This document shows, one piece after another, positions 34,598 through 43,164 of a stretch of 64,000 nucleotides of DNA (position 1 is its first letter; each line of letters begins with the position of its first letter). The notes under the pieces are model-generated. The model searched no databases. It was not told the origin of the DNA and saw nothing but the letters and a program-made list of their open reading frames with translations. The position numbers were made by a program, and so were the translations under genes. The DNA is from Rhodoglobus vestalii (lineage in GTDB: Bacteria; Actinomycetota; Actinomycetes; Actinomycetales; Microbacteriaceae). Where the stretch lies: NCBI RefSeq assembly GCF_006788895.1, contig NZ_VFRA01000001.1, forward strand, positions 1,364,001 through 1,428,000, in the 5' to 3' direction.

Positions 34598-34906
34598 ATG
34601 CCTAAGTCTTATCCCCGTGAGTTTCGTGACGATGTTGTTCGCGTCGCCCGTAATCGTGAGCCCGGCGTCACGATCGAGCAGATCGCGACCGATTTTGGTG
34701 TTCACACGATGACGTTGCAGAAGTGGTTGCAGCGTGCTGCTGTCGATGACGGCAGCAGACCTGGAATGTCTCGCACTGAGGCGGTGGAGTTGCGTGACGG
34801 ACGTAAGCGGATCCGGTTGCTGGAGCAGGAGAACGAGGTCTTGCGGCGGGCGGCGGCGTATTTGTCGCAGGCAAACTTGCCGGGAAAAGGTTCTACCCGC
34901 TCGTGA
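34598..34906 (+). CDS. IS3-B OrfA
   Basis: 102 residues from the ATG at 34598 with GGAAGGA upstream; identical to the product at 22817-23125 (HTH plus zipper). Confidence 0.9.
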   Translation: MPKSYPREFRDDVVRVARNREPGVTIEQIATDFGVHTMTLQKWLQRAAVDDGSRPGMSRTEAVELRDGRKRIRLLEQENEVLRRAAAYLSQANLPGKGSTRS

Positions 34907-35790
34907 CTGAGCTCGCCGTCGACGGGGTTCCCGTGACGGTGACGTGTCGGGTTCTTAAGCTTGCCCGCCAGCCCTACTACCGGTGGCTGGCCGACCCGGT
35001 CACGGCTCGTGAGGTGGTCGAGGGGTATCGCACGAACGCTCTGTTCGACGCGCACCAGGATGACCCGGAGTTCGGGCATCGGCTCTTGGCGGACGAGGCT
35101 CGCGATGCCGGGCAGGTGATGGCTGATCGGACAGCGTGGCGCATCTGTCGTGACAATTCTTGGTGGAGTGCGTTTGGGAAGAAGCGGGCGAAGAACGGAA
35201 AGAAGCCTGGGCCGCCGGTCCACGACGACCTCTGCACGGTCACGGACGACACGGGCCGTATCCGGCACGAGTTCACCGCTGAGGAGGCGAATGAGCTGTG
35301 GTTAACGGACATCACGGAACACAAAACTGCGGAAGGCACGCTTTACCTCTGCGCGATCAAGGACGTTTTCTCCAACCGGATCGTCGGCTACTCCATCGAC
35401 TCCCGAATGAAGTCGACACTGGCGGTCAACGCGCTGGAAAACGCCGTAGCGATGCGCGGTAATGTCGCTGGCTGCGTGGTTCACAGCGATCGAGGCTCTC
35501 AATTTCGAAGCAGGAAGTTCCGTCGTGCGCTCACCCGCCATCGCATGGTCGGATCGATGGGCCGAGTCGCCTCCTGCGGCGACAACGCCGCGATGGAGAG
35601 CTTCTTCTCGCTGCTCCAGAAGAACGTCCTGGACCGCCGCTCCTGGACCACCCGCGAGCAACTGCGCATCTCGATCGTGACCTGGATCGAGCGGACCTAC
35701 CACCGGCGCCGCCGACAGCCCCGACTGGGACGGTTGACCCCGATCGAATTTGAGGCCATCATGAACACGCCAGCCACACTGGCTGCGTGA
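34903..35790 (+). CDS. IS3-B OrfB transposase
   Basis: 295 residues starting GTG within a GTGA overlap; identical to the product at 21933-22820, DDE triad intact. Confidence 0.9.
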   Translation: MTELAVDGVPVTVTCRVLKLARQPYYRWLADPVTAREVVEGYRTNALFDAHQDDPEFGHRLLADEARDAGQVMADRTAWRICRDNSWWSAFGKKRAKNGKKPGPPVHDDLCTVTDDTGRIRHEFTAEEANELWLTDITEHKTAEGTLYLCAIKDVFSNRIVGYSIDSRMKSTLAVNALENAVAMRGNVAGCVVHSDRGSQFRSRKFRRALTRHRMVGSMGRVASCGDNAAMESFFSLLQKNVLDRRSWTTREQLRISIVTWIERTYHRRRRQPRLGRLTPIEFEAIMNTPATLAA

Positions 35791-35848
35791 CTAGAACCTG
35801 TCACCTACTCGTGCAGCAGACCCCTAACCTCCCCGGGCATTACAACTA

Positions 35849-36783
35849 GGGCGTGTCTCCTAATTCTGAGTGGGTCGTCATGAAATGCTGACTTCATGGT
35901 GCGTTCCGGTGTTATTTCTGATGAGTTGTGGACGGTTATGGGCCCGTTGTAGCCGCATGAGATCCGCCGGGGACGGCCGTGGCGAGATCATCGCCTGATG
36001 CTTGAGGCGATCTGTTGGCGGTTCCGAGTCGGGGCACCGTGGCGTGATCTTCCGCCGGAGTTCGGTCCCTGGAAGACGGTTTGGAAACGGCATTTCCGAT
36101 GGTCAACCGATGGAACGTATCAGCGCATATTCGAGGCAGCCCAGAGCGCTGATCAGGGGTTTGACGCAGAGTTGGCCGAGTTGCTCTCGGTGGATTCAAC
36201 CAGCGTTCGCGCGCACCAGCATGCGGCTGGCGCCCTGCGCAGCGAGGACACAGAGGGCTCGTTCGAATTACACGAAATTGGAGAACGAGCCCACTGACCA
36301 CGCAATCGGGCGTTCCCGCGGTGGCCTGACAACAAAGGTTCATGCGCTCACCGACGCTCTTGTCAGACCCGTCTCCTTGCTCCTGACATCAGGCCAAGCT
36401 GGCGACAACCCCGCGCTGGAGCCGTTGCTGGACGCCTACCGCATCCAAGAGAACACGAAACGGGGCTTCACCCTCCTCGCCGACAAGGCATATTCACACC
36501 CGTCAACCAGAGCCAGACTGCGAAAACGACGAATCAAGAATGCGATCCCCGAACGCATCGACCAAAAGCAGCACCGCAAGGACAAAGGCCAACAAGGAGG
36601 AAGGCCGCCTCGCTTCGACCGCGATCTATACAAGAAACGCAACACTGTCGAGCGCGGCTTCAGCCGGTTCAAGCAATGGCGCGGAATCGCGACACGATAC
36701 GACAAATACGCACTCACCTACCAAGGCGGGGTCCTACTCGCCGCCATCATCCTGCACCACAAACCGATTTAGGAGACACGGCC
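35849..36783 (+). mobile_element. IS5-family (IS427-like) element
   Basis: Inverted ends GGGCGTGTCTCCTAA and (complement) GGCCGTGTCTCCTAA, flanked by TA (35847-35848 and 36784-36785). The target sits at the CTAG end of IS481-A on the left and at the stop codon of the SDR at 36783-37463 on the right. Confidence 0.85.
35896..36772 (+). pseudogene. IS5-family transposase with premature stop and frame change
   Basis: Starts MVRSGVISDELWTVMGPL, hits TAG at 35950-35952, then continues in frame PHEIRRGRPWRDHRLMLEAI and WRFRVGAPWRDLPPEFGPWK to about 36295. It then moves to a second frame, HAIGRSRGGLTTKVHALTDA, with NTVERGFSRFKQWRGIATRY (Glu region). The frame change is normal for IS427-type elements, which use frameshifting; the TAG is not and probably inactivates this copy. 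Confidence 0.8.
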
Positions 36784-37463
36784 TAGTAGGTCGCGGTTCC
36801 GCCGCTAATATCGTAAACGGCACCAGTAGAAAAACTGCACTCGTCTGAAGCGAGCCAACTGACAAGCGCCGCAACTTCCTCGACACGCCCCGAGCGCTTC
36901 ATGGGAACTTCGCTCGTAAGATCGTCGATGACGTCGTCCGAAGTATCCGCGTTCATTGGCGTTGAGATGAATCCAGGTGCAATCGCGTTAACCAGCACGC
37001 CCGTCGTAGCAATCTCTTTGCCAAGTGATTTGGTGAGAGCACTGACGGCTGCTTTTGATGCGGAGTAAGCTGCAAGGTTTGGAGTCCCGTTTTTTCCCGA
37101 TAAGGACGCAATATTTATGACTCGACCCCACCCATGATCAACCATGCTGGGTATCGTCGCCCTGCAGAAATAGAAGATCCCATTTATGTTAACGTCAAAC
37201 GTTTTCTGGAACTCATCGTTGGTTAACTCCACTAACGGCTTTATTGGCCCGAGCACACCTGCACAATTGATGAGGATGTCAATATGCCCTATCGCTGCGA
37301 CAGCACTGTCTACGGCACCTGAGTCAGATACGTTAAGCGGATAATCGGCGCTGGAGGAGATATCGACGGTGATGACCTCCACCCCGTCCGCCCTCAATCG
37401 GGCCGCGCTCGCCTCTCCAATACCACTCACTCCACCCGTTACTATGGCTTTCTTCATCTGCAT
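36783..37463 (-). CDS. Short-chain dehydrogenase/reductase (SDR)
   Basis: 226 residues with AAGGGG upstream. Motifs: AIVTGGVSGIGEASA, DVSD-like LNVSDSG, INCAGV, INIASLSG (Ser), YSASK (Tyr-Lys), AIAPGFISTPM and a terminal ISGGTATY. It is the last gene of the leftward ABC/amidohydrolase operon, separated from it by a 303-bp gap with an IS3 scar. The TAG stop coincides with the target duplication of the IS5-family element. Confidence 0.9.
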   Translation of the reverse strand: MQMKKAIVTGGVSGIGEASAARLRADGVEVITVDISSSADYPLNVSDSGAVDSAVAAIGHIDILINCAGVLGPIKPLVELTNDEFQKTFDVNINGIFYFCRATIPSMVDHGWGRVINIASLSGKNGTPNLAAYSASKAAVSALTKSLGKEIATTGVLVNAIAPGFISTPMNADTSDDVIDDLTSEVPMKRSGRVEEVAALVSWLASDECSFSTGAVYDISGGTATY

Positions 37464-37608
37464 CTTTTCCCCTTAATATGGATCTAGGTTGAGCGGCATT
37501 GTCTTTGAGTTTGATTATGTGTTGGGACTCATACTCGTCGCTCGGGTCGGGACGGCTATCAAGTCGGTTGGTTCATCTTGTTTGAGGTATTTAGGCTGCG
37601 CGAGCGGT

Positions 37609-37683
37609 CTATGAGCTAGCTATATCGAACTCGATCGGGGTGAGTCTACCGATTCGTCGTTGTCGTCGCGGACTATGGTAAGT
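37609..37683 (-). pseudogene. IS3 OrfB C-terminal scar
   Basis: Minus-strand codons read TYHSPRRQRRIGRLTPIEFD, then IASS and a stop, the standard end of an IS3 OrfB. It lies in the gap between the SDR (37463) and the amidohydrolase (37767). The rest of the 303-bp gap shows no gene. Confidence 0.7.
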
Positions 37684-37766
37684 CCTTTCCGTTTAGGTCA
37701 TACCTTTTAGCCGGCGGTTGCTGTCGGGTAGACGTGGTTTCTCCAACCCTAGAGCAACTCAACACC

Positions 37767-38651
37767 CTAAAACCGTGCGGCTGATGCGTCTAGACCGAGC
37801 AAGCGAGCAGCGTTTCCTCCGAGTACCCGGTCTGTGATTTCACCTGGATGGAGGCCACTTTGCATCAGGCCGTCAATACTGTCTTGAAGCGGGCGCACAG
37901 GGTACGCACTAGCATGGAGGGTTCTATACGATGCAAAGTTATTGGCGGCGATGACATATTCACTGGCACCGGGAATTCCCGGGACATTCAAATAAATATC
38001 TGGCATCAAGTACACATTTGAATTTTGGAAAGCGACCCCGCACAGTTCCGTAGCCCATGGCCAGCTCCCATGGGACACTACGATCGGCAAGTCGGGAAAG
38101 TCTCGCGCCACTCGTTGAATGTGAATTGGATCTGAATAGCTTAAGTCGGGACCGACGAAAATGCTAGAGGTGGTTGTGACGATCATGCCAAGTTCCGCAC
38201 ATTTTTCGTACATGGGATAGAGTCTTTGGTCATCGTCATAAATCGGCGTGTCTGCCCAGCCGAACATGATGCCTATTCCTCGAAAACCTCGGTCAGCGAT
38301 CTTTTCTACTTGTCTCACAAGTTCCGCTGGGTCGGATGAATTGGTGTCGATGGCGCCAAAGCCTATAAACCTGTCAGGCCACTTATCAACAATCTCCGCG
38401 ATATCATCGTTGTCGACGCCGAAATATGGAGCTGGAGCAGTATGACCGGTCACGACTGCGATATCGATCCGTGCCTCGTCCATTTCATCCAGGAATGCAT
38501 CCATAGAACGCTCTTCAAAGGAACGATAATACGGTATATTCCCCATAAGACCGTTAAGGGTAACGGGATCCGGATCCTTTGGTCGACCATTGAATAAATG
38601 GGTGTCCAAATAACTCTTATATGGGGGTTGAACACGAAAGTCGATTCGCAT
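37767..38651 (-). CDS. Amidohydrolase-2-like protein lacking canonical metal ligands
   Basis: 294 residues, paralogue of 26495-27355. Shared blocks: IDFRVQPPYKSYL, DDIAEIVDKWPDRFIGFGAI, GFRGIGIMFGWADTPIY, SSIFVGPDLSYSDPIHIQRV, PIVVSHGSWPWATE, PDIYLNVPGIPGASEYV and GNAARLLGL. The HxH of strand 1 is FRVQ and the late Asp position reads HASAYP; only the SHG histidine stays. The family includes metal-free lactonases and zinc decarboxylases, so hydrolysis or decarboxylation of a ring-derived acid is plausible. Sits between two SDRs in the operon (45-nt gap upstream). Confidence 0.8.
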   Translation of the reverse strand: MRIDFRVQPPYKSYLDTHLFNGRPKDPDPVTLNGLMGNIPYYRSFEERSMDAFLDEMDEARIDIAVVTGHTAPAPYFGVDNDDIAEIVDKWPDRFIGFGAIDTNSSDPAELVRQVEKIADRGFRGIGIMFGWADTPIYDDDQRLYPMYEKCAELGMIVTTTSSIFVGPDLSYSDPIHIQRVARDFPDLPIVVSHGSWPWATELCGVAFQNSNVYLMPDIYLNVPGIPGASEYVIAANNFASYRTLHASAYPVRPLQDSIDGLMQSGLHPGEITDRVLGGNAARLLGLDASAARF

Positions 38652-38696
38652 TATTTTCCACCGTTTCTTTCTGGTTTGTTTATCTTGTGCTGGTCG

Positions 38697-39437
38697 TCAC
38701 TGAATGTAAGGAACCGGCATGCTACTCAATCCATCAGTTGCGAGAAAGAGAATGACCGCAGATACCTCTTGAACGGGCAGGACCGTTCCAAACTTCTTCT
38801 TAAGTTCAGTCTCAGTCTGGCTTGGATCAACGAGTGGCTCGAGTTGATTCGTTAACAGCGGAGTATTGACTCCGATGGGGCATACGGCATTAACGCGGAT
38901 ACCTAAGTGCTCGAAGTCCACTGCCATCTGTTTGCTCAGTAAGACGACCCCACCCTTTGAAGCACAATAGGCACTTTGGTCTTTCACTCCGATGACGCCC
39001 GCCGCCGAACCCATATTTATAATCCGGCCGGCGCCTTCCTTCACCATCATCCTTACAGCTGCGCGACACATCAAAAAGACACTTCGCAAATTGACGTTAA
39101 TTACGCGATCCCATACCTCATCCGAGGTCTCGATAATGGACCCACCGATACCTATTCCCGCACAGTTGACCAACACATCAACCCGACCAAAATTCTTCTC
39201 TACAGAATCAAAAAACTCTTCGACAGCAATCGAGTCTGTAACGTCAAAAGAAATTGCTAAGATAGTTTCAGAATAGTCACTCGAATCTGGAAACGCGTTA
39301 GCGAGCGCACCATCGTTGAGATCCACGGCTATTACCTTCGCACCAGCTTCTGCAAAATCTCGAGCGGTCTGGTTTCCAATTCCAGACGCTGCTCCAGTGA
39401 CTATTGCAACCTTTCCAGATAATCTTCCCATCCTCAT
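38697..39437 (-). CDS. Short-chain dehydrogenase/reductase (SDR), atypical C-terminus
   Basis: About 246 residues from the ATG at 39437, five bases after AAGGG. An upstream in-frame extension overlaps the ATPase gene and is rejected. Motifs: [33 protein letters not shown] (Ser), [15 protein letters not shown]. The end reads [15 protein letters not shown], where SDRs normally have TGxxxxVDGG. A neighbouring frame gives [12 protein letters not shown], so a small frameshift near 38720 may have shortened it. Co-transcribed with the ABC genes and the amidohydrolase. Confidence 0.8.
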   Translation of the reverse strand: MRMGRLSGKVAIVTGAASGIGNQTARDFAEAGAKVIAVDLNDGALANAFPDSSDYSETILAISFDVTDSIAVEEFFDSVEKNFGRVDVLVNCAGIGIGGSIIETSDEVWDRVINVNLRSVFLMCRAAVRMMVKEGAGRIINMGSAAGVIGVKDQSAYCASKGGVVLLSKQMAVDFEHLGIRVNAVCPIGVNTPLLTNQLEPLVDPSQTETELKKKFGTVLPVQEVSAVILFLATDGLSSMPVPYIQ

Positions 39438-39486
39438 CCATTCCCTTCTGTCGACTGTCACCGCATTGCAAGTTTGTGCCGCAGCA

Positions 39487-40245
39487 TTAAGAGCCAAGTA
39501 AATACTTCGTATATTCTGCCTTCGGATGTTTGTAGATCTCGACCGCGGAGCCTTGTTCGACCACTACACCGCCGTGCAGGACTATGACATCGTCGCTCAT
39601 GTGCCTGACGATCTCAAGATCATGTGAGATGAAGAGCATCGACAAATCGCGCTCGCGTTGCAAATCCAGAAGCAAGTTCACGACTCCGGCTTGAATCGAT
39701 ACATCCAGCGCGGACAAAATTTCGTCACACACTAGGTAGCGAGGATTCAACGCGAGAGCCCTCGCAATGGCGATTCGCTGAAGCATTCCTCCACTCAATT
39801 CTCGCGGCTTGCGTTTTAGAACTTGCGGTGTCAGTCGTACCTGATCCAGCAATTCTAACGACCGAGCCGCAATAGCCTTTCGGTTGTATCTTGCGTTCAT
39901 CAATGGTTCAGCAATTATGTGAGCAATCGAATGCTTCCAGTTCAAGCCGGAGCGTGGGTCTTGAAAGACTGGCTGTACCGCTTTGCGGAAGTCTATGACA
40001 CGCTGTGCATCCATCTTCTTCGTGTTCACGCCGTCAAGAAGGATTTCCCCCCCCGTCGGCGTCTCAAGATTAAGAACCATTCTTCCGAGCGTGCTTTTCC
40101 CGGACCCGCTCTCGCCAATTACGCCTATCGTCTTTCCAGGTTCTAATGTGAACGATACGTCAACTACCGCGATCGTCCCTTCGCTTTTAGACCTGCCCCG
40201 TAACCTAGGGTACTTCTTACAAACATTCAATACAGATAACGTCAT
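39487..40245 (-). CDS. ABC transporter ATPase, Opp/DppF type
   Basis: 252 residues. Walker [10 protein letters not shown] (residues ~40-48), Q-loop QPVFQDP, signature [15 protein letters not shown], Walker [13 protein letters not shown] and H-loop FISHDLEIV. Of the OppD/OppF pair this is the shorter F type. The start overlaps the OppD-type stop (ATGA). Powers uptake through the permeases at 41276-43129. Confidence 0.9.
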   Translation of the reverse strand: MTLSVLNVCKKYPRLRGRSKSEGTIAVVDVSFTLEPGKTIGVIGESGSGKSTLGRMVLNLETPTGGEILLDGVNTKKMDAQRVIDFRKAVQPVFQDPRSGLNWKHSIAHIIAEPLMNARYNRKAIAARSLELLDQVRLTPQVLKRKPRELSGGMLQRIAIARALALNPRYLVCDEILSALDVSIQAGVVNLLLDLQRERDLSMLFISHDLEIVRHMSDDVIVLHGGVVVEQGSAVEIYKHPKAEYTKYLLGS

Positions 40246-41279
40246 GAAGACCCCATTGGATTATGGCAGGCAAATTCTGTTGCTCCTGATGTGGTGCGTG
40301 GAAACTCCACTTCGCAAATCGGGATCACGCGCGAACATCTGGACCGAAAAGGGCAGCCGGCTTCCCGATCGACACCTCGTAGGTCGAGCGGAAAACCAGT
40401 AAGCGCGGGCAGCGGCGCCTTCCTTTCCTGATCCGCTGTTAACCTACTGGCCAACAGCGCATGAGAATACGGGTGCTTCGGATCCTGTAATACATTGTCA
40501 CGCGGACCGTGTTCTTCCATCCGCCCACCGTACATTACCAAGATTTTGTCAGCGATTCTGCTGACAACCTCAAGGTCGTGGCTTACTATAATTGTGGAAA
40601 GGTTGTGTTCAAGGCTGACTTCCTTTAACAACTCGATAATCTGTCTTTGAACCGTGACATCGAGCGCTGAGGTCGGTTCGTCCGCCAACAGAATTCGCGG
40701 GTTTGTAATCGTAGCTTGTGCAAGCATTGCTCTCTGAAGCATTCCGCCGCTCAACTCGTGAGGGAAGGCGTTAGCGACTCGAGTGGCATCACTCAATCCC
40801 ATGCCATTCAGCGCTTGAAGTACGCGAGGGAGCGATTCTCTATAGCTGAGCCTGTTGTGGATTTTCAACGGCTCGGCAACTTGGCGACCGACTTTCATCG
40901 TCGGGTTAAATGCCGACATTGGTTGTTGGGGTACATAACCGATTGTGGAACCCCGGACTCGCCTCATCTGCTCGGATGACAATTCGAACAAGTCACCAAC
41001 ACCGCTTAGTGAAACGCTTCCACCCACAATTTCACCGTTTGGAGGCAGCAACCGAGCAAGCGCCATTAGCAGAGATGACTTTCCACTTCCAGACTCTCCG
41101 ACTATTCCGAGCGTTTCTCCAGAAACAACTTCGAAGCTGACATCACGACAAGCGCGGAGCACTTCTTGTCCAGAGGAATACCCGATCGTTAGATTGTTTA
41201 CGCTAAGTACGATGTCCTGCATGTTTTGCGCAGAATCTTTGGGAGAACCGATGTCCGAGTCCGAAGGGAGCAGTTTCAC
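40242..41279 (-). CDS. ABC transporter ATPase, Opp/DppD type
   Basis: 345 residues from a GTG at 41279 that overlaps the permease stop (GTGA). An ATG at 41222 is possible but has no ribosome site. Walker [11 protein letters not shown]-loop VPQQPMSAFNP, signature [14 protein letters not shown], Walker B ILLADEPTSALDVT, H-loop VSHDLEVV. The C-terminal Cys-rich oligopeptide-transporter tail GCPFRSRCSRVIPIC is present, marking the D-type subunit. Confidence 0.9.
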   Translation of the reverse strand: MKLLPSDSDIGSPKDSAQNMQDIVLSVNNLTIGYSSGQEVLRACRDVSFEVVSGETLGIVGESGSGKSSLLMALARLLPPNGEIVGGSVSLSGVGDLFELSSEQMRRVRGSTIGYVPQQPMSAFNPTMKVGRQVAEPLKIHNRLSYRESLPRVLQALNGMGLSDATRVANAFPHELSGGMLQRAMLAQATITNPRILLADEPTSALDVTVQRQIIELLKEVSLEHNLSTIIVSHDLEVVSRIADKILVMYGGRMEEHGPRDNVLQDPKHPYSHALLASRLTADQERKAPLPALTGFPLDLRGVDREAGCPFRSRCSRVIPICEVEFPRTTSGATEFACHNPMGSS

Positions 41280-42118
41280 GAGAGTCGCCTTTCGATCCAG
41301 TCGCTTGCGAACAATGACGTCACGACAATCGCAATAATAAACAAACCCGGCAGTGTGGATATCCACCACGCAGTAAGAATATATTCTCGACCTTCTGCAA
41401 TAATTACGCCCAACTCTGGTCCCGGTGGTTGAGCACCAAGACCAAGGAAGCCCAAGCTCGTGAGCGCGATTACTATGCCTCCAACTTCAAGAGAAAAACG
41501 TGCACTGAGCTGCGGCAGCATGTGTGGAACTAGGTGTCGAAATAGGATTTTCCACCATGGTGTCATGACGGCAGTCGCACCTAATACAAACGAAGACTCT
41601 CGGAGGCTCAGCACCTGTCCTCGAACCATGCGCGCATAGGACGGCCACCACAATAAGCTGAGGACCAGAATCGCAGTCCAAATGCCGGGTCCGATTGCCG
41701 CCGACAGGGCGATGGCTAGGATGAGATATGGGAAGGCAAGAAATATGTCAGTGGTTCGCATAAGCAACGAGTCAAGCCAACGCACTCCTAAACCCGCGAC
41801 CCCACCCACAAATATACCGAAGCTAGTTGCCAGAACCGCCACAAACAGAGCTGCGCCCAATGAAGTACGGAGCCCGTAAATACATCTGCTGAAAACATCT
41901 CTACCATACTGATCGGTTCCGAACCAATGATCAGCGCTCGGGGGCAACACCGCACTCCCTACGTCTAGCCGCAATGGGTCAAGGGGTGTTACAAGCCACG
42001 GGAAAGCCACCAACAATCCCCAAAAAACGACGACAATAATCGGAGCGTCACCAGAGATGCGCTTCAGTATCTCGACCAAACGAGTCTTCGTGTGGGTGTT
42101 CAATCGCGTCAAAGTCAT
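41276..42118 (-). CDS. ABC transporter permease, DppC/OppC type
   Basis: 280 residues. A membrane segment APIIVVVFWGLLVAFPWLV is followed by FGTDQYGRDVFSRCIYGLRT, the typical DppC signature, then several hydrophobic segments. The EAA-like loop is SSFVLGATAVMTPWWKILFRH-LVPH. Starts 3 nt after the DppB-type stop. Inner-membrane channel for a peptide- or opine-like substrate. Confidence 0.9.
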   Translation of the reverse strand: MTLTRLNTHTKTRLVEILKRISGDAPIIVVVFWGLLVAFPWLVTPLDPLRLDVGSAVLPPSADHWFGTDQYGRDVFSRCIYGLRTSLGAALFVAVLATSFGIFVGGVAGLGVRWLDSLLMRTTDIFLAFPYLILAIALSAAIGPGIWTAILVLSLLWWPSYARMVRGQVLSLRESSFVLGATAVMTPWWKILFRHLVPHMLPQLSARFSLEVGGIVIALTSLGFLGLGAQPPGPELGVIIAEGREYILTAWWISTLPGLFIIAIVVTSLFASDWIERRLS

Positions 42119-42121
42119 CGG

Positions 42122-43129
42122 CTACACCTGCCTCACCCTCGGGTCTAGTATCGGATAAATAAAGTCAATCAGGGTGTTCACAATGACAAATCCAAGGGTG
42201 ACTACAATTGCCACTGCCGTCACAACAGGAAAATCGAAGTTTTTAAGGGCCGAGTACATATATGTACCCAGACCCGGCCAACTAAAAACGACCTCAACTA
42301 GGACAGTTCCTCCTAGCAACCATCCGAACTGCATGCCAACAACCGTTATGATTGGATTCAAGGCGTTGCGGAGAACGTGCGCGAACAACACCCGTGAAGG
42401 TTTGGCACCCTTGCCTTCGGCCGTGAGCACATACGGCGCAACAAGCTCATTCATAATCGACTTTTGCGTCAACCTGGCAGCTAGAGCGAACATCCAGATC
42501 ACCAAGGTGAGCACCGGAAGCACTAAATGATGGGCCGCTTCGACGAAAATATCACCTTGGCCGGCCAGCAATGTATCGACGAGATATAGACCAGTGACGT
42601 GTGCAGGGCGCTGCGTGGCTATTTCGAGACGCCCATTTATTGGAAACCACCCCAGTGCCCCCGCTAACCAGATTTGTAGCACTATCGCCATCCAGAATAC
42701 CGGGACTCCAGAACACAAGCTTACCAAGCCACGCAGCACCGAAGCGATCCATGTGCCGGCAGTTGCCGCCCACAGTATGCCGGCTCCGATTCCCAAGACG
42801 ATATATATAAGGAATGAATATATAACGAGCTCCAACGTAGCGGGAATGGCTAATGCCAAAACAGGTCCCATGTTCTGTTGTGACGTGTAAGAGACGCCAA
42901 AATCTCCCCGCAGTAACCCTCCCAAGTAATCCAAGTATTGCTCGAAGAACGGCCGATCAAGACCAAGTGCAATTTTTGTCTGTTCGATTTGCTCGGGTGT
43001 GGCCGTAAGACCCGCTGCAACCCGAGCTGGATCGGAGGGGATGAGGTGGGTGACGGTAAAGATCACGGTGATGACCGTAAAAAGTACCAGTATGGCTGAT
43101 AAGCCCCTCTTTATTGCGAAACTCAACAC
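42122..43129 (-). CDS. ABC transporter permease, DppB/OppB type
   Basis: 335 residues. N-terminal MLSFAIKRGLSAILVLFTVI is the usual first membrane helix; HLIPSDPARVAAGLTATPEQ and LGLDRPFFEQYLDYLGGLLR are DppB hallmarks. LTQKSIMNELVAPYVLTAEG-KGAKPSRVLFAHVLRNALNP forms the EAA loop. Lies 35 nt after the solute-binding protein gene. Confidence 0.9.
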   Translation of the reverse strand: MLSFAIKRGLSAILVLFTVITVIFTVTHLIPSDPARVAAGLTATPEQIEQTKIALGLDRPFFEQYLDYLGGLLRGDFGVSYTSQQNMGPVLALAIPATLELVIYSFLIYIVLGIGAGILWAATAGTWIASVLRGLVSLCSGVPVFWMAIVLQIWLAGALGWFPINGRLEIATQRPAHVTGLYLVDTLLAGQGDIFVEAAHHLVLPVLTLVIWMFALAARLTQKSIMNELVAPYVLTAEGKGAKPSRVLFAHVLRNALNPIITVVGMQFGWLLGGTVLVEVVFSWPGLGTYMYSALKNFDFPVVTAVAIVVTLGFVIVNTLIDFIYPILDPRVRQV

Positions 43130-43164
43130 ACCTCAGCCCTTCCGTTCCATGAACCCGATCCTGA

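Larger units (their letters stand above)
34529..35823 (+). mobile_element. IS3-B, copy 2 (1295 bp)
   Basis: Ends GGGTCTGCTGCACGAG (34529) and its complement (to 35823), flanked by the 3-bp repeat CTA. Same length and translations as copy 1, which it mirrors in orientation. Confidence 0.95.
33425..35849 (+). mobile_element. IS481-A, copy 2, interrupted by IS3-B
   Basis: CTAG at 33425 and the distal end at 35846-35849 bound the element. IS3-B copy 2 sits near the end of the transposase gene with CTA duplicated (34526-34528, 35824-35826). The right CTAG is also the insertion point of the IS5-family element. Confidence 0.85.
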
